Source of the DNA: Hypomesus transpacificus
Lineage: Eukaryota; Chordata; Actinopteri; Osmeriformes; Osmeridae
NCBI RefSeq assembly: GCF_021917145.1
Contig: NC_061063.1
Coordinates: 7,516,876 to 7,580,875, forward strand
Reading direction: 5' to 3'
DNA length: 64,000 nucleotides
In this document: positions 25,039-37,500 of the stretch, one piece after another
How positions within the stretch are numbered: position 1 is the first letter of the stretch
Layout of the letters: every line of letters begins with the position of its first letter
Notes under the pieces: generated by a model
Seen by the model: only the letters and a program-made list of their open reading frames with translations
Told to the model about the DNA's origin: nothing
The model's database searches: none
Translations under genes and position numbers: made by a program

Positions 25039-25160
25039 CTTTTGATAGAGGTCATGCAATTTCCGCTGCCTTGGGGCAGGTCTATTGCCTCCTCCAGCAG
25101 GCCAAACCCCTGAGCCAGCAAATGCCCAAGCCTCGCAATCCACTCTCCATCTCCATGGAT
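25039..25160 (-). CDS. Probable 5' exon of the unrecognised gene
   Basis: The 3' border is a good donor (CAAAAG|GTAAAG at 25039/25038) and the frame ending RKLHDLYQK continues in phase into the exon 24796-24882. The 5' border is uncertain: the frame is blocked by a TAA about 160 bases upstream of the donor, and no in-frame ATG follows it, so translation must either enter from a further exon or start downstream. Confidence 0.3.
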
Positions 25161-25979
25161 TTATTTGCTCTTAGGCTTGGTGCTCATCTAAAATAACAGA
25201 GACATATTAATAACCATAGTTACAACTATGTATGGAAGCATGGTATGCTGAACCAAATTGTGCATACTCATAAGTACAGTAACATAAGCAAACTGTACTG
25301 CTAACAGTTTTTGTTTAGTTTTTAACAGCTTACTGTATTTACAATGATTGACAGCTGTCATTCTTACCAAAGCTTCAGGTAGGATCATTATAAATTCCAT
25401 TATTCATTGGAGGTAGACCCACTTTAAATGCTAAGTGGCTACAGTAAAGGACTAGTTAATATTTACACTAAAACCGTAAAAGTTTAGACTAAGCTAGATA
25501 CTGTAAGCAGACCCCGCAATGTCGACAAGTTAATACTGAATGTTGGTTACGTTACTGTACTGTACTGCACTGTCTGTACTGTAGCTAACTACCTACTGTA
25601 CCTCCGCTTGTCAGACGTACCTAATAAACGTAGATCTATAGCACGTTAACTAGTTAAATGATGAAGTAACCAATACAACTAACGTTATAATAACACTTAC
25701 TTGAATTATTGCGAATATATCCTGCCTGTTTCCTCTCACGATTACATTAGAAATGACAGTACAGTACCAGTAGCGTTACTGTAGTAGCGATTGCTAATAT
25801 TAGCGTGACACTGGACAACAAAATGTTTACGTGTCTTTGCCTGACGGATGTAATACAATCTATTCCTATTTTAGTAGATAATACAATTAATGGTCACTTA
25901 CTTTGATGCTTTCTTGTACGTTTGTACTGATAGTAAGCAGTATGCTTATACAGTGACAGCCAACAGACTTTTCTTCTGA

Positions 25980-26115
25980 CAGTAAGTTTTCCAACGGACT
26001 CACAATGGATAGAAGCGCTGTGATTGGCTGTATCCATTCTCACTCAAAGACGTGATTGGCCTAAATCCAATCCACATTGGACAGTTAGTATGCTGATTGG
26101 ATGGTGAGATTGGAG
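25980..26115 (-). promoter_or_regulatory. CCAAT-rich candidate promoter
   Basis: Several ATTGG/CCAAT words (for example TGATTGGCTG, TGATTGGCCT, ATCCAATCC, TGATTGGATG) are packed into about 130 bases upstream of the unrecognised minus-strand gene. Clustered CCAAT boxes are typical of NF-Y dependent promoters. A transcription start has not been located. Confidence 0.3.
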
Positions 26116-26135
26116 TTTAGGTAGCCGATCCTGCC

Positions 26136-26312
26136 CCAGGTAGGGCTGGTAATCTGAGGGTCGCCAGTTCGATTCCCGACCGAGCCAAATGACGTTGTGC
26201 CCTTGGGCAAGGCACTTCACCCTACTTGCCTCGGGGGGAATGTCCCTGTAGTTACTGTAAGTCGCCCTGGATAAGAGCGTCTGCTAAATTACTAAATGTA
26301 ATGTAACTTCAA
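26136..26312 (+). mobile_element. tRNA-derived SINE
   Basis: A B-box-like GTTCGATTCCCGACC is followed by the body TTGGGCAAGGCACTTCACCC and the tail 'gccctggataagagcgtctg...ctaaatgta'. The body and tail match the SINE at 7735-7922 closely; this copy is less diverged there, but its A-box region is poor. The tail motif is familiar from tRNA-SINEs of several teleost lineages. Confidence 0.8.
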
Positions 26313-28546
26313 ACGTTGTTCAAAGCTGCCTAATTCACAAGGACATTCCCTCTATGAGCATAAAAACACAAGCAATAGGAGCAAGTCATCTTTTCAGATT
26401 GAGCTCATGAGCTTGGGATCTCCGGAATGGCTCTAATGGAATCAGTCTTGAGTGTTCAGGTTGAATTTAAGATGGCAAAAAGTCATGGATAACATCAGAT
26501 TTTTAAAAGAATCACACACAAAAGGACGTTGTGTCTGGGTGCCAAGTCATGGGAAATGCCATCCACGGGCCTGATTAACATTCTGAAAAGCATTTCTCTG
26601 TGGGCTGTCTACACAAACCCCCCAGGACTGAAATATGGGGTTGAATGGAAGAGGAAGGAGGGTACAAGACAGGGACTGCTGGGAGCTGGAGTTGACAGCT
26701 CCACAAAGGGAGTAGAAGCTAAGATAAAGTGAGGGCAAAGCCATGAAATCCGGTGGTCTAGGGAAATGTGACCAGGTTGACGTTTAAAACCAAATCTCTG
26801 TCTACATTTGGTGGTTGTTCACCCCCAAAACCCTGAAAGGTCAAATTCAAAATCCAATTTTGTTGTTTTTCGATTGTAAAGTCTCATTAACTCCATATAG
26901 CATATAGCCATCTGGGATAATCATCCCATATAGGTGCATGTACAAAGTTGACCCAAACACACCATGAAAAGCTTCCCATTTAAACTCAAAACCTTTTTTT
27001 CAAACAGATCTAGTTATCTAGGTGTATTGTTGTTACAACATGAACATTTCCTGCTGTATAGAGACCTCCAACATGCCCAAAAGATAAATCAAAAGCTCAA
27101 AAGGGTTCTTTATCACATCAAAGGAACAGGACAGGTTGACCTCAGGGGTCAGTAACACAATGCTCACTTCCTCCACAGTTTGACCTCTGAAGAGCCAACA
27201 GACGGTTTAGGTCAGTGTATGTGTGTGTGTGTGTATAGGTAGGAGAAGTTGCTCCTCATTTCCCTCTGGTACATTCAGTTTAATCTAGGATGTGTGTAAC
27301 TTTTGTCCCTCTATAATTGCTGGTGGGGTTTTTGATGAGCTTCTGGGGATTATCACACAGGACACCTGTGGTGCCCTCATGAGCTCTATGGAGAGCATGG
27401 GGTGGCAGTTATAACCTCCTGGTGTAAAAGGTAAGGTCTTGGGGCAACCAAACAGGGAAATATAGGCATGGGGTGTACTATGGGATTTAAATGGTGTATA
27501 CAAAAAGGCACGTTTGAATATGAGAGCACAGAATATGCATACATTAAAATAGCAGTTTTTGACCTAAAAGGTATGCGTTCCATAGGATTATTCTTGCTAA
27601 ACAAGTGCACAGTATAGTCTTTAAAATACTCTTAACAAGCATAGAGTAGGGCTAAAAGATTGCACCAACTCTCCTCCTGATCAATTCAATGGTGACAGGG
27701 AGGGTCAAGGTCAAACAAAATGGTTGTTGACCTCATGGATAAGGGATCATGAGGGCTGTTTGATGTGGTAAAACTCACAACCGCCCTTGTGCCAGTGCAC
27801 ACGCACAGAGGGGTGTCAAGGTCAGTCCCTTAGGGACAGTTAGGAATTTGATGTCCGGATCATCCTAGCTAGCCACTCTGCAGAAACACATACTGGTACA
27901 TGTCTGGCACGCATACTAATACACACACATGCATGTATGTATCTACGCCCGCATAACTACACATACAAACACACACACACACACATATAAAGTGACCACA
28001 AATAGTACACATTCATGCCACACAGCTAATATATGTATGATAGCAGGTGCAACAACATTCCATAGTTACTACCAAGCTATTAATGACAAACTCAATGTTG
28101 ACCCTAACCCAAATATATTACACATGTCAAGTTTAAGGATTCATCTATACACCCGCAAATGGCTGAGAAAATAAAATGTCTTTCAAATTGCTCAAGTCAG
28201 ACACATTCACTAGCATATTTCCCACAAAGTAAGTCTGGACTGGGGCTTTATTTAAAATTGCTTAAGTGAAGCAACTCTTGACTTGACTAGACAATGATAG
28301 GGGGCCCTGAGTAGGTGAGAAAACAACTTCACATAAATTGGAATATAATACTCTTCATCCAGACTCAGACACATGCACAAAACATGGGAAGAAATCAGCC
28401 ATGAGTGTGTCATGGCACCTTTGAGGGTTTGAGCACTTAATTACACATATGAAAAGGCTGGGTCAGACAGAGCAGACAGCAAAAGAAAGGCAGGCTAGAT
28501 GAGGCCCTTCAGACTGTCTGTGTCAGACTGTGTGTATGCGTGGAGT

Positions 28547-28600
28547 GAAAGAGAGAGAGAGAGAGAGGGAGAGAGAGAGAGGGAGAGAGAGAGAGAGGGA
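28547..28600. repeat. (GA)n microsatellite
   Basis: GA repeat with GGGA interruptions. The Arg/Glu frame across it is an artefact. Confidence 0.9.
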
Positions 28601-29286
28601 CAGAGGAGAAAGAGCGATTGGAAGAAAGAAAGAGAGAGATAGGGAAAGATTACTTGATTGGATGTGTATGAACAAACCTACTATGATCCAGTCTTACCTC
28701 CAGGGTGGGTGGGGCGGGGCTGGTGGGGGAGCTGTCTGGCATTTGGGCAGAGGGGAGGAGTGAAACCGCCGGGTGGGGTGGGAACTAAATGGGCGGGGCC
28801 CTTCATCATCACTGCAGATATTTGCTGTCTGAGAGGAATAAATGGGAGGGGTCAGAGGGCAAATAAGTTCACAAGAAGTAAGGGCTTTCATATGCAAACA
28901 AGCAGAGGGAAACATAGGCCACCAGGATGAAGCCAGGGAGACTGAAGGACTCCAGACTAGCATGGGGAGACTGGCAAGAACATGGCAGTGAGGCTGGTAG
29001 GGGCACCCCTAGGTGTGTAGTCTGTATGTGTACCTAAAACTGATGACCAGTTCAAGACATAGAAGCTTTTCTTGCATTAGAAATAAAAGAATGTGAACCT
29101 ATTCCAAGGACAGATTTATGTTCTAAAATATTGCCCCACCTAATAGCAGCAATGACAACCAATTGGGCACATTTGTCCCAAACAAATGTGATCGTACTGT
29201 TTTGTAAATAATACACTCTTCTGGTGTTTGATTTTGGCCCTGGTATGTACTTCAGTGTGGACTTTGTGTAATATTGCAACTGTAAG

Positions 29287-29287
29287 T

Positions 29288-29346
<59 letters not shown>
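29287..29346. repeat. (GT)n microsatellite
   Basis: Nearly pure GT repeat of about 60 bp. The Cys-Val or Thr-His frames here are artefacts. Confidence 0.95.
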
Positions 29347-29347
<1 letters not shown>

Positions 29348-30349
29348 CTGTGTGTGTGTGTGACTGTGTACTTGTGTGTGTGGTGAACATTGTGCAGGTA
29401 GTGGTGGGAGAGTCGATTAGTTCCAGACAGAAGGGAGCTGGCAGTCTGGTCTGGTCTCGTCTGCCTTTCCCAACATCTCAGTGGTCTTGTGTGACCACGA
29501 ATTGTGAGAGCCAGACAAGCACACAAGCATTTCATCACAGTCTGTAAGTGCATGCCCCTATCAGCATGCTAAAGAATATGGTCTATCCGTTGCCGATTAC
29601 TGTCTTGTACATTCAAATAATGTGCTAAAATGTCACGTATGAAACATTATGTAATATCGAATAGTAAAAAATTTGACGGACAAAAACTATCTCCAGATCT
29701 ATACACAGATCTACACAGATGTTGGAATGGATTAGATAAGTATCCTAGACTATTTCTCAATTGGTTTACTTCTTCAAATGCTTTAACCTGATTAATGGCT
29801 ATGAAAACAAAGAATCTCCTTGAAAAAGAAAAATGCGGATAATTCAATAGCCTACACACCATGTCCAATGAAATTATAATGAACAAGGCTAATTTACGAT
29901 AACATTGTATCGATTTACGATGACCACTAAGCTTACCTGTTGCAGTTGACTTTTTCTGAAGAGAACAGTGTTATTTCTGGTTGAGACCGAACTTCCTTTT
30001 TTAAGTTTTCAGCAATAATTCCTGACGTCGTCTATGCCAAAATGACATGATCGTGTTGCTTTTTTAATCTGTATGCTACTGTGATGTATTAATGTTCACT
30101 GGAATAATATTCCAAAATATTACTGAAAAAGTATCTACCAATTCCCCAACATTGTAAGTTGGCTTTTATATATATATTTTAAAAAAAGAGATGCACGTCT
30201 TTGGGGGGGAAATTTCCGGAATGTGTGTTATTTTGTTAAATACAATTTATGAAATAAAACAAACGTTTAGGTGAAAATGTACCGATTTGAAAAACAATTG
30301 GGACGGCTATCTTATAAACACACCTGCAAACAATTACACCAGAGCTTCC

Positions 30350-30600
30350 GAAATTGACATAGCTTATTGACAGATGTCACCAACACCCCCCAACCACCAC
30401 CACCTCCTTGTACCCATAGCCTACCATTGGTAATTGGCCCGGTGTGAACAAATGTCTGATTTGGACGTTTCTGAAGTCGTCATTAGATCGGTGTTGATCT
30501 CATCCCCAACCTACCATGACAAACCGAGTTCCGACTGCGAGAAACGCCTCCTACTTAGCTGTTAATTGTTTGGTAATAATATTTCTCATTTTAGCACGAC
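30350..30600. promoter_or_regulatory. Candidate conserved non-coding element
   Basis: A repeat-free block with balanced composition containing TGACAGATGTCAC (TALE/Meis-like), GGTAATTGGCC, GTTAATTGTTTGG and TTAGCACGACATG. Such packing of homeodomain and TALE-type words is typical of developmental enhancers. No alignment could be run, so conservation is a guess. Confidence 0.3.
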
Positions 30601-32282
30601 ATGCTTCTTACACGTAGGCCTAGCCTACATCTCGATCTATAGCTTAATCTGAAATTCTGAATGAAAACTCGTAGGCTAGCCTAAAGAATCCGTCAAAATT
30701 TGCATTTGTCTATTAGGGCCGTTCTTTAGTTTTTTATAATTGGGCTCTATCAGAAATGAAAAGTGTTAATGTAATACATTAAATTCCATTTTCATTGTTC
30801 TAATTATGATTTTTTGTACTGAACAGAGAAAGAGAAAGATTAGAACCAATGCTTATGTGTCAATAACGCATAGGCCTATCCTCTCACCATTTTACTGTTA
30901 TGCATTCAGGGCTACACATTGCATTTCTCAAGAGAAATGTTGTAACCTCATGGTTGAAATGTTATAACCCTCCCCCCAACTGCGGGGTTTGGTACAGGAT
31001 AGTGTGTTGAAACTGTTCACTGTGACATGTAACTTTACATCTGCTTAAAAACTGGCACTCATAGATTCAAACACCGATAAAAAAGGAGAGCCATCTCCCT
31101 TCTGATCACATTGTGTGTATGTGCTTGTGTGTGCGTGTGGCCGTGCAGAAATGTATACGTAGCCAATTCATTGTAAAGATTGCCGTTGATTATTTAATGT
31201 GTGTTAATTGGAATGCATGGGAGAGGAGTGTGCACAAAGGTTGTTTGTAATTTGGCCAGGATGCAGTGGCAGGGGTTAGGCTGAGGGACTGTGGGTAGAG
31301 CACATCGACAGGATTCCCAGCCAACTTGGCATGCCTCTTCTCACTTTTCCCCTTTTGTCTCTCCAATTATTCAGTTTTTTCCCTTTCATGTTGCAGATGA
31401 TGCCTTCCTATGACGTCGCTTGTTGTTACACATTCTGCCGCCATTAGTGGCTCATTCAAAAAAAAAGTCCCCTTTCTCTTCCTCTGTTGGTTACTCCCCC
31501 ACACCCTCCCTTTTGATATTTAAAGTTTGTCTGGTGTTGCCATACATTTATCAACAGACATTGTTGGTCATGTTAGCAAGAAATATCATTTTAATGTCTA
31601 CTTCTAGGCTGTGAAGGCTGTGAATCCTTATGTACTTAAAATAGCACAATAACAATGGCAAAGAAAGGAAAGGAAATTCATATGTTCATATATTAACCTG
31701 ATTTGACACACAAATACAAAGAAAGCACGTTCCAATCCTCACAATTTCCCCCCCCCCCCCTCACCTAAGGGTCGGGTAGCCGGTTATTATCGGCTGTCAA
31801 CAGCTTCAGTCTTGGGGGAAGGAGAGTAGGGACTGAGGGCAAATTTTTGGACCAGGTCTCAATTAGCACTGGCCATCCTTCTTTAGCCACGTGTCTTTGG
31901 AAAAAAAAGAGGTACTCCATAAAGACTTCATAAGCGCTGGGCTCTGTCCCCCCCCGACCTGACCTTTGATCCTGTGGCCATGGCCCACAATGCAGCCCCA
32001 TCTGGAGCCATGTATTGGTCCTATGGTGGAGGAAACGGCACCAGCCCACTCCATTCATGTCCAGCCGTGTCACCCTATTAAACGCCTGAGGACCATGCTC
32101 TTTGTTTGATCTAACATTCATTTCCGATTGTTTTTTTGGTCAGATTTGGTGAATTGACGTGAATTGATGAATGCATTTTAAATAAATCGCGCAAATCATA
32201 GCTGTGGTCAAAGCCTTACATTCTCATGGAGATTGATAATGATCTAAACAAATGTCTTCATGTTCAACAAATATATTTCTCT

Positions 32283-32285
<3 letters not shown>

Positions 32286-32355
<70 letters not shown>
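32286..32355. repeat. (CA)n microsatellite
   Basis: About 34 CA units with one TA interruption. Confidence 0.95.
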
Positions 32356-32358
<3 letters not shown>

Positions 32359-32389
32359 TCAAATACTGATAACACTATATTCTAAGTTG

Positions 32390-32600
32390 CTGACAGTGAA
32401 AAGATTACTTTGGTAAAGATTTCTGCAATTTACATAAGATCCTGCTCTGGAGCGGCATTATTATCATAATCACGATTTGTGGCACTTTCTTGCATTTATA
32501 ATTAGAGATTTACGATGTAATTAAACATTTCTTAATTACTGTCCGTTCATTAATGCAAAAGAGCACCTGGCTTTGCTCATGGGAAAGCCTGGACGCGCTG
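32390..32600. promoter_or_regulatory. Candidate conserved non-coding element
   Basis: Dense homeodomain-type words (CATTTATAATTAGAG, GATGTAATTAAAC, CTTAATTACTG, TTCATTAATGCAAAAG) followed by GAGCACCTGGCTTTG, which holds an E-box. There is no open frame and no repeat. The call is based on motif density only. Confidence 0.35.
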
Positions 32601-34074
32601 GTTCACGTGGTAACAGTGCTGCGAGCGGTAGGCTGCTGATGCCCTCTCTGCTCCATCCCCACACACACACGCATCATCCCCGAGGCCTGGCTTAACATGC
32701 CGCATCAAACAACAAGCATGGCTGCCTAGCCTTGACTTCAGTCATTTGATCCTTTCATAACTGAAACTGTATTAATTAAGCCAAAGAGAAATGCCATCTG
32801 GATGCCAACAGTATCTCCCTTCTGCACTGATATGGAGGCTTGCATACAGAATTCATGAGGATTAGCTTCTTGCCCTCCCCTCCATCCACCCACCCACACT
32901 GCCTGACACAAATAACCCCCCAAACTCATCTTCTTTCACTCTCAAATCTGTAAATATGTTCAAGAATTTGAGAGGAGTATGCTCGCATGTGTAATTAAGA
33001 TTGATTATTACTCCACGTTTGTTAGAGAAGGACAGTCCTTGGGAACGGTCCCCATAATGAACCCTTTACAATCATCAGAACGAAGTGAGTGGCTGAAGCC
33101 CAGGCATTGGCTACAGGAAGTATAGAAAGTGACAACTAAAGTAAGTACACCAGAAAAGCGAGAAAAGGTTGTTCAACATGTTCTGTCTTTGTTTGCCTTT
33201 TTATACAGTATAACACGCGCCATATCTTTCGTTCAATAATGCCATCTAGTGACAAACTATGAGAATTTAATTCTCCATATAATGGTCTCATTGAGAATTC
33301 ATCCATGGTGTTTTTTGACACCACTGATATTGATAACTGATATAGCTGCTCGAATATTACACAGAAACACACTCTGAGACATTTCTTGAGTTGGGTATTA
33401 GTCTGTTTATGAAAGAATGTATAACTGTAAAAGATGCATAAATCATTTTTGAAATTAAGGACATACAACTTCAGATTGATGCTGTGCTATATGTTGTAGA
33501 TTATTTCTTGATTCTATAAAACTTTATTACAACATAAAGCTTTTGAATAGAACTGTGTCATAAAAATCAAGGATACAGTGAACAAGCAGTAAGCAGTCTA
33601 TGCTCCCAATCTTAAAAAATAATGACAGATTTATTAGGTTGGATTTTTTGATCCGGCACCATATTGTATGCAGCTGCTTGACAAACCTTTCCCTCAAATT
33701 GCTTATATCATCAGTAAATCACTATTGATTTATGTGTAAAATGTTTACACTACCTTTTATTTGTGCTTACCAAAATGTTGAATTGAATTTCAGCACCAGG
33801 ATTTATAAAAATGGGATTAGACAAAGTGGAAATGATTGTGTGATTGGGTGGGCTGCAACAAGTGAAAAGTCCTGATATAAACATGTGTGTCCTCTATCTT
33901 GTGCATCTGATTGACTCTCGTGAATACAACAAAACTGACCAGAACTGATTTGGGAAAACATACATGTTGATTTCCCCAATACTATAATTGAGTCAAGATA
34001 ATTAATCTCTTATAGAGAATTAAAGCATAACATGAAGTGAACTATGCAATTTACAGTTGGAAGACAGAATCTTC

Positions 34075-34080
34075 TTTATT
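34075..34080 (-). other. bcan: Polyadenylation signal of bcan
   Basis: Minus-strand AATAAA (plus TTTATT) about 480 bases beyond the brevican stop codon. This would give a 3' UTR of about 0.5 kb. Other variant signals cannot be excluded. Confidence 0.4.
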
Positions 34081-34556
34081 CCTCCACTTGTAAACCTATT
34101 ATACCTAAACCTGAACAGGCTCCCAGGATGCAAACATCATCATACCTCCCTTTGAAAACAGACCAGCTGTTGTTAACTATTTGAATAATGAGTTTCAAAA
34201 GTCAATTTTATGATAGGATTCAAATAAAATGTAGATATGTGTGTTATGCAGTTGTTAAACCAGAACAGACTTTTCAGAACAAAAGGTTCAAATTGATATT
34301 TTTTTGGATGCAAATGCACAAAGAGGGTAACGGGTTAATAAATAGGGTCTTGATATCCTTCAAAGTGAACAACCTGAAAGTTCACCTTCCTTTTGTCACC
34401 AAACAGGTAAAATAAGTTGAGTTGAATAAAATAACTTGATATGTTTCTGTCCTATCACTTTGTCTTGTAGTCATTTAACATCAAAACACAAAAAGATAAG
34501 AAAAAAATGTATTGAGGATACATAATATTGCATATTATTGAGAAATTGCCTGGAAT

Positions 34557-37500
34557 TTAAAACTTGATGTCCCAGTATTGTGGTGATTCCTTTGTTTGAG
34601 ATTCTTCTTCACCAAGACCCAGATTTTCTGAGGTAGGCGATGGGACTCCTCCTAGCTGCGTAGTGCTGTGTGCCCCTAAAAAAAGTAGATACCAAAATAT
34701 TGTTATTGCCCTATCATGCCCATCATTCCCCAGTGGGCCACACATTTTGTCCCGAATGTTCAACATTCAAAGTCCCTCTCCAGTACTCCAGTACCCCTTC
34801 AGTACTCCAGTACAAATGAGTTGTGAACTTCAGGTGAGCTTACCTGGAATGCAGCGGATCTGTGGCTCCTCCCATCTGCCACCTGCCAGGCATTTGACCA
34901 GAGGGTTTTGTCTCTGTTGGAAGCCCTGGGCACAGTAGTAGCGCACAATGGCATCAGTCTCGTAGCGCTGGCGAGCTTTGCCAAACATTGACGCATTGGG
35001 GACCTTGGGAGGTGGCCCGCACAAGGCTGTGGAAAGAGTTGAGAAACATTTTCATAGTGTCTTATCCACTTTACATATAAAGTGAATAAATAGATAGTTG
35101 AAAAATTGATAAAAGTGTGCATTGAAGATAGATGAACTGATTCATGACCCACATGTGCCTTTCTTGCAGGTATAAGCCAGGTGGTAGTTACAGGGCACGT
35201 CACTCCAGCGTCCAGAGTCATGCCACACCATCACCACACAGTCCTCTCCGGACAGGAAGTAGCTGTCCGGCTGACCTCTGTACCAATTCTCATAGAGCTA
35301 ATTACAGATGCCAAGATACAAATACATTAGGTTCTATGTTTTGGTCTTGTGTATCTGATAAGGATGTAAAGCAATCTGAAACTAACCAAACAGTATAAGT
35401 GTATAATCTTTTTCTTGCTATTATATTGCTGGGCATACACGGCTACATTTTATTATTTTAAAGTGAACTTTTACTGTGTTAATCGTTCCAATGTGTCAAC
35501 GGTTTTAGATATGTCTAAGAGCAGTATGACACCTTGTGGCCAAATGTGAAATTTCACCGGGTTGAAAATTCAACTCACTAATGGGTTTCCGTTGGACCAG
35601 TGGAAATCTCCCTCGATGGTTTTGTCATTCAGTCCAGTCCACTGATACTCTTTATAATTGGCTGAGGATATAGATGACACAATATTACATGTTACCTAGT
35701 ACCTAGCCTCAGCAGTTCATACATTTTTCTTTCTTATTGAGGCCATGTCAAACTTGGCAATGAAGTATTCTGAATAGTGTTACTGTAATACTGTTGATGA
35801 TGCAGCAGAATTACAATGGGTAAGGGGGTGCAGATGAGACATTTACAGGTCAAAGGTCAACCGCATGTTGACTTGGTGTTGACCAAGTGTTCTGTTTCTG
35901 GGCTGCCCATGCAGTACGGTGTTTGTTGTGTCTCCCTCTTAACCTACTGTTGATGAAGTCCTGTTCCTCAGGGCTCATGATGGAGACAAGATGGCCGCCG
36001 GTCATGCGACAGTGCTGCTCAGCCACTTCCCAGCTCAGTCGCTGATTGAAGTGTTTGTAGCAGAAGCCCTGGAACTTCTCCCAGCCAGCATCACATTGCT
36101 CCAAGTCTGAAGGAGATGAAGAGAGAGAGACAGAGAAAGAGAGGGAGACAGCGTGAAAGAGAGGGAGAGACAAAGACAGAAAAAAAACGTGTGAAAGAGA
36201 GAAACAGAGGGAGATAGAAAGACAGATATGTAAGAGAGAGAGAGAGAAAGAGAGAGAGAGAGGGTGCGAGGGAGAGAGATTGAGTCTAAACTTAAAATAT
36301 TAGTTAGACAGAGAGAGCAACCTGTCTGACAGAAGTCTCCTCCATAACTGGGCAAACAGAGACACTTGGTGTGTCCATCCTCCTCAACGCAGGTGCCTCC
36401 ATTGACACAAGGGTCCTCCAAACAAGCTTCTGTAACATAAAAGAAGTCCAGCCATGATAACGCCCAAAATACGAGCCTGATGATTACAATGACAACTTGA
36501 TGCAATATAACAGCCTTTATGTATTATATTGTGCAATAACTGAGGCATTAAAAGCGACTGGAGAAAAGGTTGAGGCAAAAAAGAAATAAGTCGAAAACGA
36601 TAGATATGGTAATCCATATGGCAATGTTGAGTGGTGAGTAAAGGATAATGAAGAGTTAAAGTGGTTTGTTGGATGTGCTGAAATGTGTATCGTGGTGTCA
36701 CAACGTCACAATAAGTTTGAGTATATAATGGGGAAAGGAAAGGAAACAGTGTATGAGTTAACATCTACAGACGTATAAAGTTGCTAATAAACTTTGTTTG
36801 CTACATAACTGATTGTGATACATTCGTTTACCGTTTCAAAGGCTTCAAAATAGTGGATTCACTTACACAAAGCAGAACCCTCTGTCATAGCCTGTTTCAC
36901 TTTGTGTTGTCCTGTGAGACACCACTAGGTGGCCCTAGAGTACAACTATTGTGATGAGATAATGTCCAGACTAGAGCTAACTAGAATCTGGAATTAAGTT
37001 TGCATTGAATGTGAAAGTTGGCAGTGGAAAAAATGTTATTTCACACCATCTCAGTACCCAGACAGGCAGCAATAATTATAAAAAAACTAATAAAGAGCTA
37101 AACATTCAAAAGCCAGGCCTCAACATTTTAGTCAACCTTTAATTGGTTTATCCTTGTGAAAAAAACATATATGAAAATGTAATTTTACCACTACAAGATG
37201 TAGTATTTAACGTGTGTTGGCCAGATATTGCAGGTGATTTAAGACCAGAAATAAATGTTCATTACTGTCTTTGATGATTTCTTAAAGTGTGACATTTCAA
37301 CTGTTTTCATATAGGAGAGATTTCTTTTTTTAAGTCGGTGTTAAATTCATGTAAATGTGTAGGAGCATTGGTATGTAAACAAGTATATACTCAACAAAAC
37401 CACAGACAAAAGAGAGGCCATACATGTGCTGTCAACATCCATGATCATAAGGCAGTGAACCAGCCTTAATTGTTGCCATTTATCACTTAGCTGATTTTAC

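Larger units (their letters stand above)
26313..34070. other. Non-coding stretch with microsatellites and possible enhancers
   Basis: No protein-coding exon is supported between the SINE at 26136 and the brevican 3' UTR. Longer frames are driven by composition (the minus frame 31765-32121) or by repeats (29052-29553). Balanced, repeat-free islands at about 28760-28920, 30350-30600 and 32390-32600 look like candidate regulatory elements. A strong minus-strand splice donor pattern (CAACAG|GTAAGC) at about 29939 has no visible partner exon. Confidence 0.5.

Noticed and set aside
29929..29950. Strong minus-strand splice donor CAACAG|GTAAGC
   Set aside because: No matching acceptor, frame or second exon could be found, so no gene is claimed.
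31765..32121. 118-codon minus-strand open frame in a GC-richer block
   Set aside because: No family recognised, no flanking splice sites that extend it, and a poly-C run at one end. Possibly a conserved non-coding block.
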